Assembly: GCA_947491315.1 (NCBI GenBank)
Contig: CANLII010000001.1
Span: forward strand, 1 to 64,000
From: Ignavibacteria bacterium
Lineage (GTDB): Bacteria > Bacteroidota > Ignavibacteria > Kapaibacteriales > UBA961
Reading direction: 5' to 3'
Length of the DNA: 64,000 bases
Both the position numbers and the translations under genes were made by a program. Position 1 is the stretch's first letter; each line of letters opens with the position of its first letter. This document shows, piece by piece, positions 54,512 through 63,612 of this stretch. The notes beneath the pieces are model-generated. The model was not told where the DNA came from. It did no database searches and saw only the letters and a program-made list of their open reading frames with translations.

Positions 54512-56410
54512 ATGAATACAATTATCGTACCGCCTTTAGGATCTTCAAGTACATCCAAAAAAAGAACATTTTGGATGATTTTGGGTATCATTTTCGGATT
54601 GGGAATAGTATCCATTCTAACATTAGGAATATTTTTTGGTTCGGAAGATACCGTCGAAGTTAAAGAATATAGCGTTCTTAAGTTGACATTTCCTCCTCAA
54701 TTGAATGAATATGGAGTGAATGACAATATTTTCGATGATTCGACTCCCATGAGATTTTATGATGTTCTTGTAGCAATTCGCAAAGCGGAGCTCGACCCAA
54801 GAATCAAAGGGATCTATATTCCAATTGGATCCAGTCAGATAGGTTTTGTCAAATTGGAAGAAATACTAGAAGCATTGCAATCATTCAAAAAGAAAGGGAA
54901 ATTTATCTACGGTTATATGGAAACGGGTAGTAGGGGAGATTATATGCTTCTCAGCATTGCAGATTCGATATTTATGCCAAAAGAAGGAATGGCGGAAATT
55001 TCTGCTCTTGGAATATCAGGTATATTCTTCAAAAATATGTTTTCAAAACTTGGCGTTAATTATCATGTTCAGCAATTCGAAGAGTATAAATCTGCAGGTG
55101 AACAATTCTCTCAGGAGCGTTTTACTCCTCCGGCAAAAGAGGCTCTCAATGTAATTATACAATCTAGAGCTCAAAGAATGTATCAGTTGATTGCTCAACA
55201 TAGAAGCTTACCATTGAGCGATGTGCAAAAAGCTTTTGATAGAGGTGTATATTCGGCTGATTCCATGAAGGCAATTTCATTTATTGATGGATATGCTCAA
55301 GAATGGGAAGTGCGTGATATCATCAAAAAGAGAATGGAAAGCATTCGAAAGAAGGAGAAATCAACTTCTGATACTTTAGATGTATTACCAATGATTTCAC
55401 TTCAGGATTATGTGAATGCAGAATGCAAAGAATATGATCAACACATTGCTGAAGAATCAAATGCTATTGCAATAGTATCTGCGGTTGGTCCAATTCGATC
55501 AGGAACTTCCGGTGGAAGTAATCCTTTCAGTGGTGGAGAACAAGAAATTGCATCGGGTTCACTGGTAAAAGATTTGAGAAAAGCATCTGAAAATGATAAT
55601 GTGAAAGCAATCATTCTACGAATTGATAGTCCCGGCGGTTCGGTCATAGCATCTGATGAAGTATGGTCATTGATTCAATCTATAAAAAAGAAAAAGCCAA
55701 TCTATGCTTCAATGAGTGATGTAGCGGCTTCTGGTGGATATTATATACCCATGGCTTGTGATACTATTATTGCGCATAAACAAACAATAACCGGATCCAT
55801 TGGAGTGATTGGAATGATTCCTGTGATCGATGAAGCTATGTCAAAAATCGGAATCACCATGGATACAATCTCTACCGGTGCATCATCACAAGACTTGAAT
55901 ATGATGCTTCCAATGACAGAAGAAAGAAAAAAGAAATTGTATGATCAAATGTATCCAATCTATCAGCGATTTGTTTCGAAAGTTGCACAAAGCAGAAATA
56001 TGCAGTTTGAGCAAGCCAGATCATTTGCAAAGGGAAGAGTATGGTTAGGCAATGATGCAAGAAAACATGGATTGATTGATACTCTTGGTGGTTTGGGAAC
56101 GGCTATTTCCATTGCAAAAAAGCGCATTGGAATGCCAAAAGATAAAAATCCTTATATCATTCATTATCCTAAAAAGAGGGATATGATCTCTGAATTAATT
56201 GCCTCTTTGTCAGGAAATAAGGATGAAGAAAGCTCTGCAGGGATACAAAAATCTATTGAATTGGTTATAGGAAAAGATAATCCTCTGAATATCATGCTGA
56301 AGTCACTTCCATTAGAAATTCAGCAAGCTATGCATTATGCCATCTCAGTTTTTCAAATGACTCAAAGAGAAAGCGTATTGGCAATTCTTCCTTTCATGCC
56401 GATAATTTGA
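54512..56410 (+). CDS. sppA: Signal peptide peptidase SppA (67-kDa type)
   Basis: A 632-residue inner-membrane serine protease that digests cleaved signal peptides. A single N-terminal helix (FWMILGIIFGLGIVSILTLGIFF) is followed by two tandem S49 domains. The second has SPGGSVIASDE and the nucleophile in ASGGYYIPM. The first half carries GYMETGSRGDYMLLSIADSIFM with the region of the catalytic lysine. The start at 54512 (AGGA upstream) is preferred over 54455. A TAGTTTTG box lies at 54399-54406. Confidence 0.92.
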   Translation: MNTIIVPPLGSSSTSKKRTFWMILGIIFGLGIVSILTLGIFFGSEDTVEVKEYSVLKLTFPPQLNEYGVNDNIFDDSTPMRFYDVLVAIRKAELDPRIKGIYIPIGSSQIGFVKLEEILEALQSFKKKGKFIYGYMETGSRGDYMLLSIADSIFMPKEGMAEISALGISGIFFKNMFSKLGVNYHVQQFEEYKSAGEQFSQERFTPPAKEALNVIIQSRAQRMYQLIAQHRSLPLSDVQKAFDRGVYSADSMKAISFIDGYAQEWEVRDIIKKRMESIRKKEKSTSDTLDVLPMISLQDYVNAECKEYDQHIAEESNAIAIVSAVGPIRSGTSGGSNPFSGGEQEIASGSLVKDLRKASENDNVKAIILRIDSPGGSVIASDEVWSLIQSIKKKKPIYASMSDVAASGGYYIPMACDTIIAHKQTITGSIGVIGMIPVIDEAMSKIGITMDTISTGASSQDLNMMLPMTEERKKKLYDQMYPIYQRFVSKVAQSRNMQFEQARSFAKGRVWLGNDARKHGLIDTLGGLGTAISIAKKRIGMPKDKNPYIIHYPKKRDMISELIASLSGNKDEESSAGIQKSIELVIGKDNPLNIMLKSLPLEIQQAMHYAISVFQMTQRESVLAILPFMPII

Positions 56411-56513
56411 GAGTATTATCATTCCAAATGATTCAAAATGATAGTAAGATCTGGTAAATATGGTATTGATGATGAAAACAGACTCGAATATTTACTAACA
56501 AAATTGTTGTTTA

Positions 56514-56545
56514 TTGGACTATTAGGCGTTTCTTTCGTAATTTAG
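56514..56545 (+). promoter_or_regulatory. Possible promoter for the HU gene
   Basis: ATTG at 56513-56516 is followed after 21 bases by TAATTTAG (one mismatch to TAnnTTTG), about 45 bases before the HU ATG. A moderate match only. Confidence 0.3.
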
Positions 56546-56590
56546 TCTCTCACTATCACCATATTGATCACTAATGTTATTATGTGTGCA

Positions 56591-56944
56591 ATGACGAAAG
56601 CAGACATTGTCGAACAAATAGCCACCGAAACAGGCCTGTCCAAAGTTCAAACGAAAGCCGTAGTTGAAGGAGTACTTTCTTCTGTTATGGGTATTTTGGC
56701 AGGAGGAGGCCGTATTGAGCTTCGTGGCTTCGGTGTTTTCTCTGTGAAAAGTCGAAAATCCAGAATGGCTAGAAATCCTAGAACCGGTACTCCGGTTGCA
56801 TTGGACAAAAGATATGTACCCGTGTTTAAAGCTTCTCCTGATTTTCAAGAACATGTAGATAATGTTTTGAAAACCAAAGATCAGACTGGCATATTGCCGA
56901 GTGTGACTAAAAAGGGAACAAGTGCAAGGACAAAAAAAGGATAA
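56591..56944 (+). CDS. HU/IHF-family DNA-binding protein
   Basis: A 117-residue nucleoid protein: MTKADIVEQIATETGLSK, the beta-arm core GRIELRGFGVFSVKSRKSRMARNPRTGTPV and a basic C-terminal tail (KKGTSARTKKG) extending past the usual 90 residues. The start at 56591 gives the conserved family N-terminus; a TTG at 56564 is less likely. Confidence 0.94.
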   Translation: MTKADIVEQIATETGLSKVQTKAVVEGVLSSVMGILAGGGRIELRGFGVFSVKSRKSRMARNPRTGTPVALDKRYVPVFKASPDFQEHVDNVLKTKDQTGILPSVTKKGTSARTKKG

Positions 56945-56953
56945 TGCAATTGA

Positions 56954-57436
56954 ATGAGTGATTATAACTCACAAAAAAAAAATCGTATTGACAAAATGAC
57001 GTTCATTGCCATCTTGTCTGTTACGTTCATTGCATCTACTTCATTTGCCATTTCACGTTTCGTGATTGAGCAGCAAAAACCGGGTAAAGAAGAAACATTG
57101 CGATTGGCCAATTTGGCTTATGATCGCGGTGATTTCCAAAACTCAACATATCTGTATCAGCGCTATATTGATGTTTTCGATGGAGAAAATACAAGTGTTC
57201 TCATTGATTTTGGTTATTCTTTACATAATGTAGGGAATTCATCAAAAGGCATTGAGATACTCAAAGTTGTATTGAAAAAACAACCCAATAATGCTTTTGC
57301 ATTATTCAACATAGCTGTCATTTATTATCGTGATGGAAATAAAGCCAAAGCAAAAGAATGGATGAAGCTATGTGTCGAAAAGGGTGATGCACCGGAGATT
57401 GTGCAAAAAGCCACGCTATTATTGCAACAGATGTAA
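56954..57436 (+). CDS. Membrane-anchored TPR protein
   Basis: A 160-residue protein with one N-terminal helix (FIAILSVTFIASTSFAI) and about three TPR motifs (LANLAYDRGDFQNSTYLYQRYI, VLIDFGYSLHNVGNSSKGIEILKVV, FALFNIAVIYYRDGNKAKAKEWM). It follows HU by nine bases. Such proteins scaffold complexes at the membrane; partner unknown. Confidence 0.8.
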   Translation: MSDYNSQKKNRIDKMTFIAILSVTFIASTSFAISRFVIEQQKPGKEETLRLANLAYDRGDFQNSTYLYQRYIDVFDGENTSVLIDFGYSLHNVGNSSKGIEILKVVLKKQPNNAFALFNIAVIYYRDGNKAKAKEWMKLCVEKGDAPEIVQKATLLLQQM

Positions 57437-57483
57437 CTCAATAATTAAATTAAACATTGTTCAACAGTATTTGAGAGGATACC

Positions 57484-57579
57484 ATGCCTTGTGGAAAAAA
57501 GCGTAAGCGCCATAAAATGGCAACGCACAAGCGCAAAAAGCGTCTGCGCAAAAATCGTCATAAAAAGAAAAACCGGTAG
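57484..57579 (+). CDS. AURKAIP1/COX24-domain mini-protein
   Basis: A 31-residue, extremely basic protein (about half Lys/Arg): MPCGKKRKRHK followed by KRKKRLRKNRHKKK. The spacing matches the AURKAIP1/COX24 domain, the bacterial counterpart of mitoribosomal mS38, found mainly in Bacteroidota. AGAGG precedes the ATG and a perfect terminator follows directly, so it is a real gene. A ribosome-associated role is an inference from the mitochondrial family. Confidence 0.88.
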   Translation: MPCGKKRKRHKMATHKRKKRLRKNRHKKKNR

Positions 57580-57583
57580 ATAG

Positions 57584-57615
57584 ATGGCGTATTCATTGAA
57601 TACGCCATTTTTTTA
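57584..57615 (+). terminator. Intrinsic terminator after the COX24-type gene
   Basis: A perfect 11-bp stem (ATGGCGTATTC/GAATACGCCAT, loop ATT) is followed by seven T residues. It begins five bases after the stop and its T tract overlaps the stop of the convergent ABC ATPase gene. Confidence 0.92.
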
Positions 57616-58389
57616 TCCCTTACGGGTATTTCTCTGTTCAACTGCCAGCAATTGTCCCACTTCAGTTAAGATGCTCAATTTTCCACCATAAGTTTCCTGC
57701 AATATTGGGTCTTGCAAGACATCCTTTGTTTTACCAAAAGCAATTTTCCTCAAATTGAGAAGCAGAGCATTGTCAAAATGTTGAGAGACTGACATCAAAT
57801 CATGATGAATGGCAATGATTGTCTTACCTGCTTTTTTCATGGATTTCAATACACCCATGATCATTTCTTCAGTCCCTATATCAACCCCTGCGAATGGTTC
57901 ATCCATAAGATAGATATCAGCATCTTGGACCAATGCGCGTGCAAGAAACACTCTTTGTTGTTGTCCACCCGATAATTCAGATATTTGTCTTTTGGCAAAT
58001 GCTTCAATTCCTACTTGTTGCAATGCTTGAGAAACGAGGGAATAATCTGCAGCTCGTGGTTTTTTGAATAATCCAATGGATTGATTTCTACCCATCATAA
58101 CAACTTGTTCAACATTGATTGGGAAGTCCCAATCAACAGATTCTCTTTGAGGCATATAACTAATTTTTGATCTCACTTGTTGTATGTTCTGACCCCAAAA
58201 CAATGAATAACCACTTGCATGAGGTATGAGACCAAGCATTGCTTTCATGAGGGTTGATTTACCTGCTCCATTCGGGCCTATGATGGCTGTCATTTCACCT
58301 TCGGGAATTTCGCAGTCAATACCCCACAATACGGGTTTTCTATAATAAGAAACAGTTAGATCATGTATTTCAATTGCAGTTGTAGTCAT
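57613..58389 (-). CDS. Metal-type ABC transporter ATPase (MntB/TroB/ZnuC-like)
   Basis: A 258-residue ATPase: GPNGAGKSTLMKAML, ISYMPQRESVDWDFPINVEQVVMMGR (typical of Mn/Zn/Fe importers), LSGGQQQRVFLARAL and YLMDEPFAGVD. No permease (MntC/ZnuB) or binding protein lies in the window. The ATG at 58389 is one base after the HD gene stop; an upstream in-frame TTG is excluded. Confidence 0.85.
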   Translation of the reverse strand: MTTTAIEIHDLTVSYYRKPVLWGIDCEIPEGEMTAIIGPNGAGKSTLMKAMLGLIPHASGYSLFWGQNIQQVRSKISYMPQRESVDWDFPINVEQVVMMGRNQSIGLFKKPRAADYSLVSQALQQVGIEAFAKRQISELSGGQQQRVFLARALVQDADIYLMDEPFAGVDIGTEEMIMGVLKSMKKAGKTIIAIHHDLMSVSQHFDNALLLNLRKIAFGKTKDVLQDPILQETYGGKLSILTEVGQLLAVEQRNTRKG

Positions 58390-58390
58390 A

Positions 58391-58996
58391 TTATCCAAGA
58401 AATTTATTGCGTTCTTTTTTTAGCTCTTCTGACAATTTTTGTAAAAATGCATTATTGGACGAATCTGCCAAAGGAAGATATAGTTCATTAGTTCTATTAA
58501 CATATATCAATGGATTTCTTTTTAACTGAAAATCCAAACACCTGAAATTATCCAAACGGGCGGCGAGTTTGATGATCAAACAGTCCGAAGGAGATTTTGC
58601 GAGTAATTCCACATGTGCTCTTTCAATAGATTCAGGATCTACTTTTTGTTCATCGAGATTCTTTGTTAATATCTGAACAATATATGCCGCATATTCACCA
58701 AAATTATACGCCAAAACTTCCTGTGTCAAACTAGGTGAATCCTCAAGCACATCATGAGTCAAACCTGCAATGAGAATATCGGGATCTTGAATAAGTATCT
58801 CTTTCATTAGGATTCGACAAACTCGGGCACAATGAAAAAAGTACGGAGAATCATCATTTCTCTTTTGGTTACGGTGAACCTCCTCCGCAAGATCATATGC
58901 ACTCATGACTCTATGAATGTCAATCGGATCTAGGAAATTGGTTAAATCCCTCTCCAGATCATATCGATCATATCCTGTTTGATTATATGGAGTCAT
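58391..58996 (-). CDS. HD-domain hydrolase, small-alarmone-hydrolase-like
   Basis: A 201-residue single-domain protein. FFHCARVCRIL, GLTHDVLEDS (HD) and IIKLAARLDNFRCL give the metal ligands and nucleotide pocket of SpoT/Mesh1 (p)ppGpp hydrolases. No synthetase or regulatory domain. The ATG at 58996 has GGGA nearby and lies after the recN stop; the longer frame inside recN is rejected. Activity on ppGpp is inferred from the family. Confidence 0.75.
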   Translation of the reverse strand: MTPYNQTGYDRYDLERDLTNFLDPIDIHRVMSAYDLAEEVHRNQKRNDDSPYFFHCARVCRILMKEILIQDPDILIAGLTHDVLEDSPSLTQEVLAYNFGEYAAYIVQILTKNLDEQKVDPESIERAHVELLAKSPSDCLIIKLAARLDNFRCLDFQLKRNPLIYVNRTNELYLPLADSSNNAFLQKLSEELKKERNKFLG

Positions 58997-59009
58997 AGTA
59001 TCATCCCTT

Positions 59010-60734
59010 TTAAAAATCTTTTGCCAATAATAATTCTTTTGCAGATTCAATCGCTGAATTTGTAATGGTCGCACCACTTATGAGTGAGGCTATTTCATAT
59101 ACTCTCAGTTCATCGTTCACAGGCATTGCTTGAACTTTTGTCGTATCTGTATCAGAAGATTTTTTAACTACTATATGATGATGAGCAAGTGAAGATATTT
59201 GTGGAGAATGACTGATAGCGATGATCTGCTTATGCAAACCAAGCTGTTTCATTACACCACCAACTTTTCTTGCGATTTTACCACTGATGCCTGTATCGAT
59301 TTCATCAAAAACCATTACCGGAACACCTGCCTTTTCATTGATGAGTGATTTCAATGATAGCATGATGCGAGAAATCTCTCCACCTGAAGCAACTTTTGCA
59401 AGTGGCTTACACTCTTCACCTGAATTCAAGCTTATCATGAATTCTACTATGTCTATGCCATGTGAAGATGCAGAATATTGTCCTGTTTTGGTGATTGCTT
59501 TTACATGCGTCTCATCTGTCGATGTCAATGATTCATACGTTTTAGATACTTTAAATGTTGGTTTTTCAATTCCCATCTGTTTTAGATGTAATTCAACTAA
59601 TGATTCAAGTCGGGAAATTGCAGAATCTCGCTTTTGAGAAAGTTCCATTGCTTTTAATCCAAGAATCTTTTGATCATGCAATAAACAATCACCCAAAGCT
59701 ATTATCTCACCATCTATATCAACAGACAAAAGGGCTTGTTCTTTCAATGTATTCCAGACTTCGAATATGTGTTCGAATGAACCATACTTTTTCTTTAACC
59801 AAATCAACTTTGAAATTCTTTCTTGAAGGGAATCAGGATCTATATCTTCATCCAATTTTTTGGCTTTTATGATTTCATATACTTCTTCGATGGATGCAGA
59901 TGCAGATTGTAGCTCCTGTAAAGCTGATTCATACCCTATGTCAATCTTGCTTAATTCTTCCAATATCATTCGAATTTTGCCAATGGAATATTGTACAGAA
60001 ACATCATCATCATGAATGATTTGTGACAAAACATGCTGTTTGTCTGTTATGAATACTGAATGTTTTATCCGTGAAAGTTCCATTTCTAGTTTTTCAAGTT
60101 CACCCGGAATTGGTGAAACATCTTCAATTTCACGAAAAGCAAAAAGTGTTTGCTCTCTATTCTTTATTATATGTTCTCTTCTATCAATCAAATCTTTGTA
60201 TCTACTTGATAAGTCAAGAACAATTGTCCATTGTGATTGATATGCTGAATATTCTTCTTTCGTATCTGCAAATGCATCAAGAAATGTTAGATGAGAATCT
60301 ACTTTTAGCAATGATTGTTGGTCACGCTGTCCATGAAAATCCACCAAGAGTTCACCAAGGTTTCTTGCCATTAATGCAGTTGCTGGGGAATCATTGATGA
60401 AAGATCTATTCAATCCTTTTGAAGTAAATTCTCTACGAATGATTATGAAACGGTCATTATCTGAAAGATCATCCTCAAAGTATTCTTCTTCAATCAATCC
60501 TTTGGGAAACTTCATTGAAGCCGTTACTCGAAACTTTGCTTCAACAAACCCTTTGTCTGCCCCTTTTTTTATTATATCACCCTGAACTCTTTCGCCTAAT
60601 GCACATAAAAGGGCATCAATCAAAATGGATTTTCCTGCTCCGGTTTCTCCGGTTATAACCGTAAAACCAGATTGAAATTCCAAATCTGCCGACTCAATCA
60701 GTATGAAATTTCGTATGATCAGGGAGGCAAGCAT
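59010..60734 (-). CDS. recN: DNA repair protein RecN
   Basis: SMC-like ATPase that acts early in double-strand-break repair. The 574 residues have the N-terminal Walker A VITGETGAGKSILIDAL, long coiled-coil arms, and the C-terminal signature ASGGEISRIMLSLKSL and Walker B VMVFDEIDTGISG. The ATG at 60734 gives the conserved start MLASLIIRNF; a GTG at 60749 is possible. Confidence 0.95.
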   Translation of the reverse strand: MLASLIIRNFILIESADLEFQSGFTVITGETGAGKSILIDALLCALGERVQGDIIKKGADKGFVEAKFRVTASMKFPKGLIEEEYFEDDLSDNDRFIIIRREFTSKGLNRSFINDSPATALMARNLGELLVDFHGQRDQQSLLKVDSHLTFLDAFADTKEEYSAYQSQWTIVLDLSSRYKDLIDRREHIIKNREQTLFAFREIEDVSPIPGELEKLEMELSRIKHSVFITDKQHVLSQIIHDDDVSVQYSIGKIRMILEELSKIDIGYESALQELQSASASIEEVYEIIKAKKLDEDIDPDSLQERISKLIWLKKKYGSFEHIFEVWNTLKEQALLSVDIDGEIIALGDCLLHDQKILGLKAMELSQKRDSAISRLESLVELHLKQMGIEKPTFKVSKTYESLTSTDETHVKAITKTGQYSASSHGIDIVEFMISLNSGEECKPLAKVASGGEISRIMLSLKSLINEKAGVPVMVFDEIDTGISGKIARKVGGVMKQLGLHKQIIAISHSPQISSLAHHHIVVKKSSDTDTTKVQAMPVNDELRVYEIASLISGATITNSAIESAKELLLAKDF

Positions 60735-60883
60735 TAGATAAATCGACACATAAAAGTGGAATATGACGTTTACAGGTAATAATTTACAAAATTCATTGCT
60801 TACATCATTTCATCAATCGGCAAAGCAATCAGTATTTCCCGTATTTTTGTCATCATGAATATCTCACAAGTACTTAATTCAGC

Positions 60884-62317
60884 ATGATAGAAAGAAAAAA
60901 AACATATTCTCTGCTCTATGTTGACTTGGATGGAACATTCCTAAAAACAGACATCTTATGGGAGCAGTTAATCATTCTTCTGCGATCTCCTATCAGGTTC
61001 ATGGGAGCACTGTTCTCCTTCATGAAAGGTAAAGCAGCATTCAAAGCATATTGTTTGACAAATGCGGGGATACCAGACATATCAATCTTACCAATTCACG
61101 ATGAAGTTCTTAGAATTATATCAGATCATCATACACAAGGTGTAAAGATCATTCTTGCAACCGCATCCATGCATGAGATAGCACTTGAAGTGAAACGAAT
61201 ATATCCCATTATTGATGATTGTATAGGTTCATCTTCGCTAATCAATATGAAAGGGAAAGTCAAAGCAATAGCAATTGTTGAGCATGCATTGGGAAGAGAA
61301 TTTGCATATATCGGCAATGATCATGCAGATATTCCTATTTGGGATAAAGCTCATGAAGTGATGTATGTAGGTGCTTCACCTTCAATCACTTCTCATATTA
61401 TGAGGTCTTATTCGACTGCAACTATTATTGATCCTGGTAAGAAAACAGGGATCATAGAATATATACATCTAATGCGTTTGTATCAATGGGTCAAAAACAC
61501 TCTTGTGTTCATACCAGCTTTGCTTGCGCATATGATGAATATTGAAATATTCACATCACTGACACTCACATTCATTGTCTTTGGACTACTTGCGTCTTCA
61601 GTGTATGTCATGAATGATCTGCTTGATTTACATTCTGATAGAATGCATCCCCGAAAGAAATATAGACCAATGGCATCAGGTCAAATAACAATTCCTGTTG
61701 GGATTGCACTATATGCATTCCTGCTCATTATATCAGTCCTTTCAGCCTTTATATTTCTACCGTTCAATGTCATATTTGTATTGGCAATCTATTTTGCTGT
61801 GACATCGTTTTATAGCATGTATGGAAAGAAAATCGCCATACTTGATGTGATGCTTTTGGCGGGACTATATACACTTCGTCTGATAGCAGGTGCGCAAGCC
61901 GCCAATGTTGTTTTGAGTGAATGGCTCATGGGATTCTCCATGTTTTTCTTTTTGAGTTTGGCTTTTGTGAAACGATATTCTGAATTGATTGCTCAAAAGG
62001 ATGAACTCGACCAATTACCTGGAAGAGGATATGGAACAAAGGACTCCATCATGCTGCTAACTGCAGGATTATCATCTGCAATGCTTTCAATAATGGTGCT
62101 CGCATTATACATAAACAGCGATGCGGTCAGAAAACTGTATGAGTTTCCAGCATATATCTGGTTGATCTGTCCTGCAATTCTCACATGGTTATTGCAAATG
62201 TGGCTTATCGCTCATAGAGGTAGAATGAATGATGATCCTATTATCAGCATGGCGAAAACTCCCGTGACATATTTCGTTCTCACCGTCATCATTTTTACCA
62301 TTTGGTTTGCAACATGA
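60884..62317 (+). CDS. HAD phosphatase-UbiA prenyltransferase fusion
   Basis: A 477-residue fusion. The N-terminal HAD domain (1-195) has YVDLDGTFLKTD, ATASMH and YIGNDHADIPIWDKA (metal Asp). The UbiA domain (about 200-477) has seven to nine helices with NDLLDLHSDRMHP (Asp motif near 246) and a second KKIAILDVMLLAG segment. HAD-UbiA fusions occur in decaprenyl-phosphoryl-5-phosphoribose synthases and related genes; the HAD part would remove the 5-phosphate. Coupled by ATGA to the DprE1-like oxidase. Confidence 0.85.
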   Translation: MIERKKTYSLLYVDLDGTFLKTDILWEQLIILLRSPIRFMGALFSFMKGKAAFKAYCLTNAGIPDISILPIHDEVLRIISDHHTQGVKIILATASMHEIALEVKRIYPIIDDCIGSSSLINMKGKVKAIAIVEHALGREFAYIGNDHADIPIWDKAHEVMYVGASPSITSHIMRSYSTATIIDPGKKTGIIEYIHLMRLYQWVKNTLVFIPALLAHMMNIEIFTSLTLTFIVFGLLASSVYVMNDLLDLHSDRMHPRKKYRPMASGQITIPVGIALYAFLLIISVLSAFIFLPFNVIFVLAIYFAVTSFYSMYGKKIAILDVMLLAGLYTLRLIAGAQAANVVLSEWLMGFSMFFFLSLAFVKRYSELIAQKDELDQLPGRGYGTKDSIMLLTAGLSSAMLSIMVLALYINSDAVRKLYEFPAYIWLICPAILTWLLQMWLIAHRGRMNDDPIISMAKTPVTYFVLTVIIFTIWFAT

Positions 62318-63612
62318 ACTCATTTGGTTTATATCCGGCTTCCAAACCACGAGCTGTCACTCATATCGCATGGCAGGATTGTCTTATTCAAACTATCCGT
62401 GGTTTTGAATCTCCCTTTCTACCAATTGGAATGCGGAGAAGTTATGGAGACTCATGTTTGAATAATGACGGTATATTACTAGATATGACAGGAATGGATA
62501 AACTGATTGCATTTGACAGACATACAGGTACAATACTATGCGAAGCCGGAATAACATTCCATGAACTGTTGACAATTATTGTCCCTGAAGGATATTTTCT
62601 ACCCGTGACTCCGGGTACGCAATATATCACGGTTGGTGGGGCTATTGCCAATGATATACACGGAAAAAACCATCATAAAGCCGGTACATTTGGTAATCAT
62701 GTTAATAGAATCGGACTCATCAGATCTGATCAAGATGAAATACTGATTTGCTCTGAGTTTGAAAATTCGGAATTGTTTCTTGCCACAATCGGTGGATTGG
62801 GTTTGACTGGGATCATTGTATGGGCAGAATTTTCTTTGACAAGAATTCCATCACCAATGATTGAATCGAAAACTGAACAATATCATGGGTATGATGAATA
62901 TCTTGAAATTGCAAAGAGGGAAGAAGCAGTCTGCGACTATACAGTTTCTTGGTTCGATTGTTTCTCTGGTGATGCTCGGGAACTGAGAGGACTTTACACG
63001 AGTGGAAACTTTGTGGAAGGGAATGGATTATCAACATCTAAATCTTCGATTGTAATACCTTTCCAAGCTCCTGAAATTCTATTGAATAGATATTCCATTT
63101 CACTTTTCAATGAATTGTATTTTAGAAAACAATTCAAGAAAATGAAACAATCAACTGCACATTATACTCCATTTTTCTATCCTCTTGATGCTATAGGTGA
63201 TTGGAATAAACTCTATGGTAAAAGTGGTTTTTTGCAATATCAGTGTGTGATACCTCTTGATTCAGCCCGTGAAATCATATCAGAAATGCTTGGTCTGATG
63301 AACAAGAAAAAAATGGGATCATTTCTTGTCGTTTTAAAGTCTTTCGGAGATATTCAATCCAAGGGATTGCTTTCATTTCCAATGCCTGGTATGACAATCG
63401 CAATGGATTTTCCAATGCGTGGCAGAGAAACATTACAATTACTTGATCAATTTGACGAGATATTGCAAGAGGTTGGAGGAAGGGTATATCCTGCCAAAGA
63501 TGCTAGAATGAGTCCTCAACATTTCAAAGAATGGTACCCTGCATTTGAGAAAATCGAGAAACTCAAAGATCCAATGATTGAGTCAACATTCTGGAAGAGA
63601 ATGATGAGCTAA
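62314..63612 (+). CDS. DprE1-like FAD-binding oxidoreductase
   Basis: A 432-residue VAO-family flavoenzyme: PIGMRRSYGDSCLNN, the FAD loop VGGAIANDIHGKNHHKAGTFGNHV, IGGLGLTGIIV and the C-terminal KDARMSPQHFKEWYP match decaprenyl-phosphoryl-ribose 2'-oxidase DprE1. The residue matching the benzothiazinone-target cysteine of mycobacterial DprE1 appears to be Ala (segment TIAMDFPMR). DprE2 is not in the window. The start at 62314 overlaps the UbiA stop; a shorter in-frame upstream start at 62302 is less likely. Confidence 0.88.
   Translation: MNSFGLYPASKPRAVTHIAWQDCLIQTIRGFESPFLPIGMRRSYGDSCLNNDGILLDMTGMDKLIAFDRHTGTILCEAGITFHELLTIIVPEGYFLPVTPGTQYITVGGAIANDIHGKNHHKAGTFGNHVNRIGLIRSDQDEILICSEFENSELFLATIGGLGLTGIIVWAEFSLTRIPSPMIESKTEQYHGYDEYLEIAKREEAVCDYTVSWFDCFSGDARELRGLYTSGNFVEGNGLSTSKSSIVIPFQAPEILLNRYSISLFNELYFRKQFKKMKQSTAHYTPFFYPLDAIGDWNKLYGKSGFLQYQCVIPLDSAREIISEMLGLMNKKKMGSFLVVLKSFGDIQSKGLLSFPMPGMTIAMDFPMRGRETLQLLDQFDEILQEVGGRVYPAKDARMSPQHFKEWYPAFEKIEKLKDPMIESTFWKRMMS

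Noticed and set aside
57613-58389. Complete zinc or manganese importer
   Set aside because: Only the ATPase is present; flanking genes are an HD hydrolase and a convergent mini-gene, with no permease or binding protein.
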